Source of the DNA: Acidithiobacillus sp. AMEEHan
GTDB taxonomy: Bacteria; Pseudomonadota; Gammaproteobacteria; Acidithiobacillales; Acidithiobacillaceae
NCBI RefSeq assembly: GCF_030996345.1
Contig: NZ_CP118747.1
Location: 742,001-806,000, forward strand
Direction of reading: 5' to 3'
Length of the DNA stretch: 64,000 nt
Shown here piece by piece: positions 49,848 through 58,047 of this stretch (within the stretch, counting starts at the first letter, position 1; every line of letters starts with the position of its first letter). The translations under genes and the position numbers were made by a program. Under the pieces are notes generated by a model, which ran no database searches, was not told the origin of the DNA, and was given only the letters and a program-made list of their open reading frames with translations.

Positions 49848-51137
49848 TCATCCAGGTGAAGCAGAGGTCTTGTGAACACCTCTAAGGAAATGAGAAAATT
49901 TGGTCGCATAGTAGATGGCGCGAAATAAATATAGACGAAGGCTCACTTGCCAACCCCCAGAAACGCCCCCCGCCAAAAGAAACAAAACCGCCTCCTCCAT
50001 CCGCAAGGTATTACGAGGCGACATGAAAAGGTTACGCATGGCCGGCTGACGAATGCGATAAATAAACCACGTAAACGCGCCCATCGCATGGCGAATGGAA
50101 GCCTCGTAACGCCGCATAGCGGCCTTGCTGCGCTCCGGATGACGCAGACAGGTATCTATAGTCTCCGCCGCGGAAAAGCCGCCACGCATCGCCAGATATA
50201 CCCCTGTAGAAAACACCGGATCAATAAAGCCGGTGGCGTCGCCAACCATCAGATAATTGGACCCACTCGCCATCGACGAAGTATATGAATAATTCCCGGT
50301 TGCGGATACTTTTCCTACCATCGTTGCATCTTGCAAGCGACTGCTGATCTCCGGAGACATGGCAATTATACTATAAAAAAAGCTTGTCAAATCGGTTTTC
50401 CTGGTCTTCAGAAATTCCGGGGAACAAACCGCACCGACGCTGGTGATACCGTCCGCCAGAGGAATGAACCAAAACCATCCTTCAGCGAACCACACGATGG
50501 TAATATGGCCCTCAGCTTTACCAGGCAAGCGTTGAGCGCCAGAAAAATGCGCGAAAATTGCGGCGCTCTTATTACGTTGATTTGGTTTTTTGGCACCAAA
50601 CTTCGAAGCTAGGAAGGTGTCGCGACCTGTGGCATCGACAATATACTTCGCCGTCCAATGGTGTTGCCGACCATCGACATCCTCGGTAATCACTTCAGGG
50701 AACATCCCAGAGTGAAGTTCAACGGATTTCACTTGGCAACTTTCGTAGACTTGCGTGCCACTTTTGCTAGCATTTTGCAACAGGATGTGATCGAAGGAGG
50801 ATCGCCTCACCTGAAAGGCATGGGGAAAACGTCGCCCCCAAGCCTTGGCGAATTCATATTGAACCTTTTTGCCATGAAATGGAGAAACGAACTCAATTCC
50901 GTATTTTACCATGGAGCAGGCCTCCACCTGCTCCAGAACCCCAAGCCGGTCAAGGAGCGGCACATTTTGCGGAAGCAATGACTCCCCAATATGGAAGCGC
51001 GGGTGCTGATCTTTATCAAACAACATGACTCGCCAACCCTTCTTGGCGAGCAAGGCGGCCACCGTTGACCCTGCAGGTCCACCACCGATTACCAGGACAT
51101 CAGCGTCAACCGACTGGGTATCTCCCTGCTGATTCAT
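49848..51137 (-). CDS. FAD-dependent oxidoreductase of the flavin halogenase type
   Basis: 429 residues. The N-terminal dinucleotide motif is VLVIGGGPAGSTVAALLAKKGW, followed by HPRFHIGESLLPQNVPLLDRLG, KYGIEFVSPFHG with a lysine in the region where halogenases carry their catalytic Lys, GWFWFIPLADG (the WxWxIP motif that blocks monooxygenation in flavin halogenases) and MVGDATGFIDPVFSTGV. This combination points to a halogenase or a closely related oxidoreductase. Xanthomonadins are brominated aryl polyenes, so halogenation of the aromatic head is a likely role. Start at ATG 51137 follows GGAGA. Substrate and halide are unproven. Confidence 0.78.
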   Translation of the reverse strand: MNQQGDTQSVDADVLVIGGGPAGSTVAALLAKKGWRVMLFDKDQHPRFHIGESLLPQNVPLLDRLGVLEQVEACSMVKYGIEFVSPFHGKKVQYEFAKAWGRRFPHAFQVRRSSFDHILLQNASKSGTQVYESCQVKSVELHSGMFPEVITEDVDGRQHHWTAKYIVDATGRDTFLASKFGAKKPNQRNKSAAIFAHFSGAQRLPGKAEGHITIVWFAEGWFWFIPLADGITSVGAVCSPEFLKTRKTDLTSFFYSIIAMSPEISSRLQDATMVGKVSATGNYSYTSSMASGSNYLMVGDATGFIDPVFSTGVYLAMRGGFSAAETIDTCLRHPERSKAAMRRYEASIRHAMGAFTWFIYRIRQPAMRNLFMSPRNTLRMEEAVLFLLAGGVSGGWQVSLRLYLFRAIYYATKFSHFLRGVHKTSASPG

Positions 51138-51336
51138 CAAGTCACTCTCCAGAACCACCACGCTTGGATTCACGCCGATGTTACAGGAAAGATGATTTTC
51201 AGGCCACAGCCAGCCTCTTCCGATGACGCATGAGCCAGAAGCAGAGCTTTTGGCGGCACCCTCCATTCATCGATACAAGCCGGAACCATGACGACTCCAT
51301 CCAGGCCGCCATGATTCTCGTTTTTGACGCAGCTAT

Positions 51337-52011
51337 TCAGTTGGTAGAAAACGGATCAAAAGAATCTACGACCGTGACTTTGGAGCCAGTCTTCTCTAGG
51401 GAGCTTTTGATATTGCCAAAGGTATCTTCGATAAACTTGGAAGGAGACCCCAGTCCAACAGCTTTGGTAAACACTCCGCCGAGTTCCGCACCAAGTACGT
51501 CAGGATTAGAGGAAAATCCCGACTGACTCGTATAAGAACCGATCGCGTCGACCTGGTAGCCCCCATCGTAAGGATATAGACAGAACGTATAAGTTGAATT
51601 CTTGCCATAGCGGTGAAAACTGTTGTCCACGCCTCTTGCTGTAACCGAGGCACCAGGGCAGCTAACAATATCCGGCATCACAGCACCAGACATTGAAGCT
51701 AGGGCAGACAATCCTCCCATTCCAGAAACATTCGAAAGCTGTTCATAACGAAAGCGCCCCGGCTCTTTGGGTAAGGGATACGGAGGTGGGTTCTCTTGCA
51801 CGCTGGCGTTAGATAGATATTCTTTTGTTCCGGATACGAAGGCGTGCACCACTTGTTGGTACCCAACCCCCGCGGCTGGTTTCACATTATATACGACATA
51901 GGCCATTTTGGTCGTTGTCGTTGGCGTGGTCGCACATCCCGCGAGTCCCGCCGAAATCACGAGGGCAGCGGCTATGGTTATCGCTCTACGACGTTGAGAA
52001 AATCCCTTCAT
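51337..52011 (-). CDS. Uncharacterised lipoprotein near the polyene cluster
   Basis: 224-residue predicted outer- or inner-membrane lipoprotein with a clean lipobox (ALVISAGLAGC) at residues about 14-25. The mature protein is a beta-rich single domain starting TTKMAYVVYNVKPAAGVGYQQVVHAFV, with no known motif. It is not recognised. It lies at the end of the low-GC region, 200 bases from the halogenase-like gene, in the same orientation, so membership in the cluster is possible but not required. ATG 52011 follows GGAG at a short spacing. Confidence 0.6.
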   Translation of the reverse strand: MKGFSQRRRAITIAAALVISAGLAGCATTPTTTTKMAYVVYNVKPAAGVGYQQVVHAFVSGTKEYLSNASVQENPPPYPLPKEPGRFRYEQLSNVSGMGGLSALASMSGAVMPDIVSCPGASVTARGVDNSFHRYGKNSTYTFCLYPYDGGYQVDAIGSYTSQSGFSSNPDVLGAELGGVFTKAVGLGSPSKFIEDTFGNIKSSLEKTGSKVTVVDSFDPFSTN

Positions 52012-52144
52012 ACACACTCCAGTGGTGTCTGCGACAGAAACCGCACCGTTCAGTTCGTGGAATGATAATTCCGCGAACTCCCGGCATCTTCATGACACTG
52101 GGGATTATAGAAGATAATCGCAGGGCTGCAACTTGGCGCCAAGC

Positions 52145-52172
52145 TTGTCATACTTGGCATCTGTTCTAATTT
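52145..52172 (+). promoter_or_regulatory. Candidate promoter of sspB-lytic transglycosylase
   Basis: -35 TTGTCA (52145-52150) and -10 TAATTT (52167-52172) are 16 bases apart, just upstream of the GTG at 52189. The -10 is a weak match. Confidence 0.35.
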
Positions 52173-52188
52173 ACTCAGGGAGCCAATC

Positions 52189-52602
52189 GTGAACCGAGGG
52201 ATGCAGTTGCTACCAGAATCCGCCAAGCCCTTTTTGCTGAACGCCATTCATGCCTGGTGTGTGGAGCAGGGCTTCTCCCCTTTCATCGTCGTCAAGGTCG
52301 ATTATCCCGGCGTCGAGGTGCCCTCAGGTTATGATCGTGACGGTCGTATTGTTCTCGATATCTCTCCCGCGGCGGTGGTGGGCCTGCAAATGGCCGATTC
52401 TTGGATTCAGTTTCAGGCGCGCTTTGCTGGCGTGGCCCGTCGCATTGCCGTACCAATGGCCGCAGTGCTAGCCATTTACGCCGCCGAAACCCAGGAAGGG
52501 ATGGGCTTTCCCGAACCAGCCACGCCCCCTTCCGCGCCGGAACCGGCGCCGAAAAGTGACAAGCCGGCGTCGCAAAGACCAGGTTTGCGAGTCATCAAAT
52601 GA
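52189..52602 (+). CDS. sspB: ClpXP protease specificity-enhancing factor SspB
   Basis: 137-residue adaptor that delivers ssrA-tagged polypeptides to ClpXP. The family core is KPFLLNAIHAWCVEQGFSPFIVVKVDYP, then GRIVLDISPAAVVGLQM, and QARFAGVARRIAVPMAAVLAIYAAE. The C-terminal extension is Pro/Ala-rich and ends RPGLRVIK, resembling the short ClpX-docking tail of SspB. GTG 52189 start is uncertain (an ATG lies at 52201). Its stop overlaps the lytic transglycosylase by 4 bases. Confidence 0.93.
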   Translation: MNRGMQLLPESAKPFLLNAIHAWCVEQGFSPFIVVKVDYPGVEVPSGYDRDGRIVLDISPAAVVGLQMADSWIQFQARFAGVARRIAVPMAAVLAIYAAETQEGMGFPEPATPPSAPEPAPKSDKPASQRPGLRVIK

Positions 52603-53252
52603 CCCGACGGCGGATACTGGCGCTCATCTGCTTTACGTTGCTGTGCAGTTCAGCGCACGCCGACATTTACGCATACACGGGAAGCGATGGCGTCATCCAT
52701 CTCACCAATCTGCCGCAACACAAAGAACAATATCGTCTCGTCATGCGCACGCCAAAGATGGCGACGCACATCGCCAGACAGCACGTCAATCCCATCGCCC
52801 GCAGCGAATTACAACCCCTTGTCACGGCCGCAGCAAAGCAGTACGGCCTGAGCGCAGCACTGCTCAATGCGGTGATTCGCGTGGAGTCCGGATTCAATCC
52901 GGGCGCGGTTTCGAGCAAAGGAGCGATGGGTCTGATGCAGTTGATGCCGGCCACGGCGAGTCGCTTTGGCGTGCAAAATCCTTTCGACGCTGCCGAAAAC
53001 ATCCGCGGCGGCGCTGCCTATCTGGCGGACCTGATGCGTAAATTTGGTGGCGACCTGCGTCTGGTTCTGGCGGCCTACAACGCCGGCAGTCAGGCGGTGA
53101 TCCAGGCAGGCTACCACATTCCACCATTCCAAGAGACGCAAAACTACGTACCCGAGGTTATGGAGTATTATCAAAAGTTCGCCGACGGCACCCCGCCCCA
53201 GGAGGCCAGCACGCGCTGGATAAAGCCGGTGATTCAGATCTCCAGCCCGTAA
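52599..53252 (+). CDS. Soluble lytic murein transglycosylase-like protein
   Basis: 217-residue exported peptidoglycan lyase. Signal peptide of about 21 residues (RILALICFTLLCSSAHA), then a short DUF4124-type beta region (IYAYTGSDGVIHLTN), and the SLT goose-lysozyme-like domain with catalytic Glu96 in VIRVESGFNP, KGAMGLMQLMPATASRFGV and VLAAYNAG. It cleaves glycan strands with release of 1,6-anhydro-MurNAc, the substrate chain processed further by AnmK-type enzymes. Its end overlaps the convergent fis gene by 19 bases. Confidence 0.9.
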   Translation: MTRRRILALICFTLLCSSAHADIYAYTGSDGVIHLTNLPQHKEQYRLVMRTPKMATHIARQHVNPIARSELQPLVTAAAKQYGLSAALLNAVIRVESGFNPGAVSSKGAMGLMQLMPATASRFGVQNPFDAAENIRGGAAYLADLMRKFGGDLRLVLAAYNAGSQAVIQAGYHIPPFQETQNYVPEVMEYYQKFADGTPPQEASTRWIKPVIQISSP

Positions 53253-53494
53253 TGCTGGATCTTTTTGCTGAGCGTATTGCGGTTGATTCCCAGGCTTCGA
53301 GCTGCACTGGCGCGCTGACCGGCATGTTGTAGCAGCACTTTTTCCAGTAGGGCGCGCTCGACCTCTTCCATGACTTTTTGGTACAGGTTTTGCGGCGTTT
53401 CCGATCCCAAATCGGCAAAATAGCGTCCCACCTCATGTAAAACGCAATCACGCAGACTCGGCATCTCCGTGCCTGAGGCTGGACTCTCCATCAC
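53234..53494 (-). CDS. fis: DNA-binding protein Fis
   Basis: 86-residue nucleoid protein that bends DNA and controls rRNA and growth-phase genes. The N-terminal arm is short and the C-terminal helix-turn-helix is QRASAARSLGINRNTLSKKIQHYGLEI, preceded by LLEKVLLQHAG. The gene starts in a 4-base overlap with the zinc-ribbon gene, following prmA. In enteric bacteria fis follows dusB; here it follows prmA and the zinc-ribbon gene. Confidence 0.92.
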   Translation of the reverse strand: MMESPASGTEMPSLRDCVLHEVGRYFADLGSETPQNLYQKVMEEVERALLEKVLLQHAGQRASAARSLGINRNTLSKKIQHYGLEI

Positions 53495-54135
53495 GGCAGG
53501 CTCAGGATCGTGACCTGATAGCCGGGCGCCGCTTCCAGTTGGGGACCCTGCAGAGCGAAGGACACCTTGTGCCCGGGAGCAAACCCATCACGGGGCAGCA
53601 CATTTCCGGGCAGGTACTTGTCAGGGGCGAAGGTCAGGGTACGAATCGTCGAGCCATAGGCATTGCTGAGTACTACCTGTATTTGCGGATAGGCCTGTAC
53701 CATCCTTGAGCCATTTTCCAGTTGACCACGAATCAACGCCAGGTGGTTGGGCAAGGGCGTAACTGTGCTCTGCACGATCTGGATTTCGCGATTCGGTCCC
53801 GGCCATGGGGCCTCGACCCCTAGGCCATTTGCCGCCTGAACGATCACGTTGCGAATGACGGGAGAACTCGCCAGATAGGCATAACTGCGGGTCCACCAAA
53901 GAATCTGCACGACCAAGACCAAAAACAGAAACACAATGATCGCCAGCAAAAACCAGCGACCGATACCGCCGCGGCGGGCAGATTCGGCCTCAAGAGACTT
54001 GGCCACGGCAGGTGCGGCAATGGGCACGCGAAACACCTCGCCACAGACGCTGCACTGCAACAATCCCTGATGCTGCCGTAGAGATAGCGGCTCTACTGCA
54101 AAAGTCGATTCACAACGCGGGCACTGGACTTCCAT
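53491..54135 (-). CDS. Zinc-ribbon/DUF3426 membrane protein
   Basis: 214 residues from ATG 54135, which follows GGAGGG. The N-terminal zinc ribbon has CPRC at 5-8 and CSVC at 28-31, then a charged stretch and a single transmembrane segment (FLLAIIVFLFLVLVVQILWW) near residues 71-90, then a periplasmic DUF3426 domain (VQAANGLGVEAPWPGPNREIQ ... GYQVTILSLP). Such proteins sit beside prmA and fis in many proteobacteria; function unknown. The frame also starts 9 codons earlier inside prmA, which I consider unused. Confidence 0.85.
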   Translation of the reverse strand: MEVQCPRCESTFAVEPLSLRQHQGLLQCSVCGEVFRVPIAAPAVAKSLEAESARRGGIGRWFLLAIIVFLFLVLVVQILWWTRSYAYLASSPVIRNVIVQAANGLGVEAPWPGPNREIQIVQSTVTPLPNHLALIRGQLENGSRMVQAYPQIQVVLSNAYGSTIRTLTFAPDKYLPGNVLPRDGFAPGHKVSFALQGPQLEAAPGYQVTILSLP

Positions 54136-55012
54136 CTTGCCCTCCTGGCAAACGTTCTCCAATCAGCAGTGACCAATCCTCGCGCCGCTTGCCTGGGGCA
54201 AAGGAAAAATACGGGGCGTAGGCTGCGCGCACCGATTCCTCTTGCGCATGGAGCAGGCCGGAAAGCGCAACGCGGCCCCCCGGCACGACCCGCTGCGCCA
54301 GAAGAGGTGCGAGACCGATGAGCGGCGCGGCAAGGATATTGGCGACGACAAGCGCATATTGCCGCGCTTTCTCCTCCTTCGGCAAGCACAGCGACAGTCG
54401 CTCGGCCACGCCGTTCTCTGCGGCGTTTTCACGCGCGACCTCCAAGGCAACCGGATCGGTATCCACCCCGAGCGCAGATTCCGCACCCAACAGCAGAGCG
54501 GCAATGGCCAGTATTCCCGACCCACAGCCATAGTCGAGTACCGTCTCGCCACCCGCAATGGTGTCGCTCAGAAACTCCAGACACAGCGCCGTTGTCGCGT
54601 GCGAGCCAGTACCAAAGGCGCGCCCGGGATCCAGGCGCAAAAGTAGGACATCGGCGGGAACCTCTGCCCAGTGTGGCGCCACCCAGAGTCGTCCGAATGC
54701 CTGGGCCGGAAACGCTGCCTGGATTTGCGCCACCCAGTCTTGTTCCGCCAGCGCCTCGACGCGCGGCGCAAAGCGCTGCCAGCCTGGCTGCGCCAGCAAT
54801 CCTTCGATGGCCTCGCGCCCCTCCTGGGTGCCGGGGAATAGCGCCTCGCCCTGACTGACCGGCCAGGTTTCGCCATCGACGAAGACGGGGGCCGCCGCAT
54901 CATCCTCCAGCCAGCTCACCGCCTCGGCACCTGCCGCCAGCAGCTGCTCCTCAACTCCCGCCAGGTCCTGACCCGGCACGCGCAGATGGAGCTGCCACCA
55001 TGCGGGGGTCAT
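54110..55012 (-). CDS. prmA: Ribosomal protein L11 methyltransferase
   Basis: 300-residue enzyme that trimethylates several residues of L11. The N-terminal substrate domain starts [21 protein letters not shown]; the SAM domain has [38 protein letters not shown] and [13 protein letters not shown], and a characteristic [16 protein letters not shown] block. It overlaps accC upstream by 4 bases and the zinc-ribbon gene downstream by 26 bases. Confidence 0.95.
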   Translation of the reverse strand: MTPAWWQLHLRVPGQDLAGVEEQLLAAGAEAVSWLEDDAAAPVFVDGETWPVSQGEALFPGTQEGREAIEGLLAQPGWQRFAPRVEALAEQDWVAQIQAAFPAQAFGRLWVAPHWAEVPADVLLLRLDPGRAFGTGSHATTALCLEFLSDTIAGGETVLDYGCGSGILAIAALLLGAESALGVDTDPVALEVARENAAENGVAERLSLCLPKEEKARQYALVVANILAAPLIGLAPLLAQRVVPGGRVALSGLLHAQEESVRAAYAPYFSFAPGKRREDWSLLIGERLPGGQDGSPVPAL

Positions 55013-56355
55013 AGGTCGAGCAATGCCTCCAGGTAGTGAATATGCACTCCGCCAGCGGCAAACTGGGCATCTTCGACGATCCGCCGATGCAGGGCGATAT
55101 TACTATGAATGCCCTCGATATTGATCTCGCGTAGGGCACTGCGCAGACGCGCCAGGGCCTCCGCCCGGTCGACGCCGCTGGCAATCAGTTTGCCGATCAT
55201 CGAATCGTAATATGGCGGCACCCGGTAGCCAGCATAGATATGGCTGTCAACCCGAATCCCGGGACCACCCGGGGGGTGCCAGGCGGTGATCTGACCGGGG
55301 GATGGGACAAAACGCTCGGGATCTTCGGCATTGAGGCGACACTCGATGGCATGCCCGCGCAGTTGCACGTCGTCCTGCGTGAGCCAGAGCCTTTCTCCGG
55401 CAGCGACGCGAATCTGCGCCTTGATGAGATCGATACCGGTGATGAGCTCCGTCACCGGATGCTCCACTTGCACGCGGGTGTTCATTTCGATGAAGTAAAA
55501 GGTCTTGGCGACGGGATCATAGAGGAACTCGATGGTCCCGACACCACGATAGCCAATGTCCTGGCACGCCTGCACGACCGTAGCGCCCATAGTTCGACGC
55601 TGCTCGGTGCTGATCCCCGGGGCAGGCGCTTCTTCGATGACCTTTTGGTGACGACGTTGCACCGAACAATCGCGCTCGCCCAGGTGAATACAATTGCCAT
55701 GGCCGTCGCAAAGCACCTGAAACTCGATGTGCCGCGGCGTCTCAAGGAACTTCTCCATGTAGAGGGCAGGGTTGCCAAAGGCACGAGCCGCCTCGGCGGT
55801 GGTCAGGCTGACGGCATTCAGCAAATGCGCCTCGGTGTGCACCACGCGCATACCACGCCCACCACCACCACCGGCCGCCTTGAGAATCACTGGGTAACCA
55901 ATCTCTCGGGCCAGATGTTGGATTTCGACAGGATCCTCCGGCAGAGGACCGTCGGAGCCCGGCACGCACGGAACCCCAGCCTTGCGCATGGCGGCCTTGG
56001 CGGCGATTTTGTCACCCATCATGCGAATGCTCTCGGGACGCGGACCAATGAAAGTAAAGCCGCTACGTTCGACGCGCTCGGCAAAATCGGCATTCTCTGA
56101 AAGAAAACCGAAGCCGGGATGGATCGCCTCGGCGTCGGTCACCTCCGCCGCGGCAATCACTGCTGGGATACTGAGGTAACTCTTGTCCGAAGCTGCCGGA
56201 CCGATGCAGACCGACTCATCGGCCAGCTTGACGTGCATGAGGTCCCGGTCCGGTTCGGAGTGTACCGCTACCGTCCGGATTCCCATCTCACGGCAGGCGC
56301 GTTGCACCCGCAGGGCAATTTCGCCACGGTTGGCGATCAGGATCTTGCCAAACAT
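55009..56355 (-). CDS. accC: Acetyl-CoA carboxylase, biotin carboxylase subunit
   Basis: 448-residue ATP-grasp enzyme that carboxylates the biotin of AccB. Start [17 protein letters not shown], then [10 protein letters not shown], the glycine-rich ATP loop [14 protein letters not shown] and the catalytic block [16 protein letters not shown]. Only the core starting at ATG 56355 is conserved, so longer upstream frames are not used. One base separates it from the accB stop, and the gene overlaps prmA by 4 bases. Confidence 0.97.
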   Translation of the reverse strand: MFGKILIANRGEIALRVQRACREMGIRTVAVHSEPDRDLMHVKLADESVCIGPAASDKSYLSIPAVIAAAEVTDAEAIHPGFGFLSENADFAERVERSGFTFIGPRPESIRMMGDKIAAKAAMRKAGVPCVPGSDGPLPEDPVEIQHLAREIGYPVILKAAGGGGGRGMRVVHTEAHLLNAVSLTTAEAARAFGNPALYMEKFLETPRHIEFQVLCDGHGNCIHLGERDCSVQRRHQKVIEEAPAPGISTEQRRTMGATVVQACQDIGYRGVGTIEFLYDPVAKTFYFIEMNTRVQVEHPVTELITGIDLIKAQIRVAAGERLWLTQDDVQLRGHAIECRLNAEDPERFVPSPGQITAWHPPGGPGIRVDSHIYAGYRVPPYYDSMIGKLIASGVDRAEALARLRSALREINIEGIHSNIALHRRIVEDAQFAAGGVHIHYLEALLDL

Positions 56356-56356
56356 C

Positions 56357-56830
56357 TCAGGACTCGGGCGCAATGATGAAGAGAGGTTCGCCGTATTCCA
56401 CCGGCTGCCCATTGGCGACGAGGATCTTGAGGATTTTGCCGCTGACATCGGCCTCGATCTCGTTCAACAGCTTCATGGCCTCGATGATACAAAGAGTCTG
56501 GCCGGCCTTCACCACGCTACCCTCGTCCACGAAGGGCTTGGCCTCCGGCGATGGGGCGCGGTAAAAGGTCCCGACCATTGGCGACTTGATCATGTACCCC
56601 TCAGGCTGCGCCGGTTCCGCCTGCACCACGCTGGGGGGAGTGTCTGCCACTGGCATGGACACAGGGCCAACACTGGGCGCGGCAGGAGGCGGAGCGTAGG
56701 ACAGTGCTGCGACGGGGGCCACCTGATGCCGGGAGAGGCGTACCTTGCTCTCCCCCTCGACCACCTCGATTTCATCGATGGAGCTTTTTTCGAGCAGATC
56801 GGCCAGGCGACGAATGAATTGTATGTCCAT
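56357..56830 (-). CDS. accB: Acetyl-CoA carboxylase, biotin carboxyl carrier protein
   Basis: 157 residues. N-terminal segment [23 protein letters not shown], an Ala/Pro-rich linker (about 38-75), and the biotinyl domain with the biotinylated lysine 120 in [18 protein letters not shown], plus the thumb-like insertion [21 protein letters not shown]. It works with accC (the following gene) to begin fatty acid synthesis, and malonyl-CoA made by this complex is also the extender for the polyene cluster. Confidence 0.96.
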   Translation of the reverse strand: MDIQFIRRLADLLEKSSIDEIEVVEGESKVRLSRHQVAPVAALSYAPPPAAPSVGPVSMPVADTPPSVVQAEPAQPEGYMIKSPMVGTFYRAPSPEAKPFVDEGSVVKAGQTLCIIEAMKLLNEIEADVSGKILKILVANGQPVEYGEPLFIIAPES

Positions 56831-56852
56831 ATGCTTTCCTTTTTGGTGTCGT

Positions 56853-57293
56853 TCAGGCCGACAGACGACGGCGAATCGCCTCGAGGGCCAGAGTATAACC
56901 GTCTGCCCCCAGACCGACGATGCTTCCCTGCGCGAGATCAGAAAAGTAGGAGTGGTGGCGGAAGGGCTCCCGCGCGTGAATATTGGAGAGATGTACTTCA
57001 ATAAAGGGGATGGCGACAGCACTCAACGCGTCGCGTAAGGCGACACTGGTATGAGTGAAGGCAGCGGGGTTGATGATGATGTAATCCACTCCCTGCTGCA
57101 GGGCAGCGTGGACGGCATCGACCAGCTCGTGCTCCGCATTGCTCTGCAGCGACCGCAACTGCCAGCCCCAGGCTTCGGCCTGGCTCTGCAGGGCGGCATC
57201 GATCTGCGCCAGCGTGCTTTGACCGTAGTGCTGCGGCTCGCGTCGGCCGAGGAGATTGAGGTTGGGTCCGTGTAGGGTCAGTATGTGGGGCAC
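56853..57293 (-). CDS. aroQ: 3-dehydroquinate dehydratase, type II
   Basis: 146-residue flavodoxin-like enzyme of the shikimate pathway. Motifs are [20 protein letters not shown] (with the catalytic Tyr), [30 protein letters not shown] and [17 protein letters not shown]. The start is GTG 57293 with AAGG eight bases before it, since upstream residues do not match. It lies directly before accB in the frequent aroQ-accB-accC order. Confidence 0.94.
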   Translation of the reverse strand: MPHILTLHGPNLNLLGRREPQHYGQSTLAQIDAALQSQAEAWGWQLRSLQSNAEHELVDAVHAALQQGVDYIIINPAAFTHTSVALRDALSAVAIPFIEVHLSNIHAREPFRHHSYFSDLAQGSIVGLGADGYTLALEAIRRRLSA

Positions 57294-57383
57294 TCGGGCA
57301 ACCTTGCGTCTGGGGTCCTTCGGTACATAGTCCAAAGTCTGCCGCAAAGCGTCCCACAAATCCAGATAATGGCGCCTTTTCCC

Positions 57384-57983
57384 TCAGAAATGATCTTTGA
57401 TCAACCAGTCGCTGCTCGTCAGACGATTGCGCTCCCAGGCATTGTCCATGCCCTTGCCGACGGCCACCATATAGCCAATCACATAATTCTTGGGAAGCTG
57501 AATGAGGCGCGCCACGGCATCGAAATCGAAGCCGTCCATCGGGCAGCTGTCGTAGCCCAGATCCTGCGCCAGCAACATGACAGCCATGCCGAAGATCCCC
57601 AGGCTGCGCATCGCCTCATCGCGCGCCACTTGCGGCTTTCCCCGGTAATATTCGTCGAGCTTGGGCAGCAGGAAGTCCTGCACCGGTTGCGGCGAGGTCG
57701 CCCAGTAGCGCTGCGGCTCTTCCTGCCAGGCATCGAGGTCGGCACAGAGGACGAGGAGCAGTGAGGCGTCGGTGACCTGCGCCTGCCCCCAGGCCACTTC
57801 GCGGATGGCTTGACGCAACTGCGGATCCTGCACATCTACGACGCGCCAATGCTGAATATTGTAGGCGCTGGGCGCGAGGGCGGCGTTTTCGAGCAGCACG
57901 CGGCGCGTCTCGGCTGACATTTTGTGCTGCGGATCAAAACTCTTGGCAGCCCGGCGCTTTTGAATGGCGGTAATGACGTCCAT
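57384..57983 (-). CDS. Nitroreductase family FMN oxidoreductase
   Basis: 199-residue FMN-dependent NAD(P)H oxidoreductase of the NfsB/nitroreductase family. The N-terminal DVITAIQKRRAAKSFDPQHKMS with the FMN-binding R-R-x-x-x-x-F region, APSAYNIQHWRVV, and the conserved loop near LGYDSCPMDGFDFDAVARLI are typical. It has no visible partner genes; substrates (nitro compounds, quinones, flavins) are unknown. Confidence 0.88.
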   Translation of the reverse strand: MDVITAIQKRRAAKSFDPQHKMSAETRRVLLENAALAPSAYNIQHWRVVDVQDPQLRQAIREVAWGQAQVTDASLLLVLCADLDAWQEEPQRYWATSPQPVQDFLLPKLDEYYRGKPQVARDEAMRSLGIFGMAVMLLAQDLGYDSCPMDGFDFDAVARLIQLPKNYVIGYMVAVGKGMDNAWERNRLTSSDWLIKDHF

Positions 57984-58047
57984 ACGACTTTCTCCCAGTT
58001 TGGCAATGTGGGTGAATCATACCAACCAGTCTGTATAATAGCAAAGG

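Larger units (their letters stand above)
37219..52011. other. Aryl polyene / xanthomonadin-like biosynthesis and export cluster
   Basis: Genes for starter activation (AMP ligase), an ACP, type II ketosynthase with chain-length-factor partner, two hotdog dehydratases, ketoreductase, acyltransferase, LolA-like carrier, MMPL exporter and glycosyltransferase lie together, with a chorismatase on one side and a flavin halogenase-like gene on the other. Most genes are coupled by 4-base overlaps. Base composition is visibly lower in GC: one sample line at 44221-44280 has 26 G+C of 60, one at 54601-54660 has 39. This is the layout of aryl polyene clusters known from Proteobacteria. Confidence 0.85.

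Noticed and set aside
55240-56100. Open frame opposite accC
   Set aside because: Shadow frame; AccC is intact on the minus strand.
58033-58038. TATAAT on the plus strand between the nitroreductase and ettA genes
   Set aside because: No suitable -35 sequence and no plus-strand gene downstream; a chance match.
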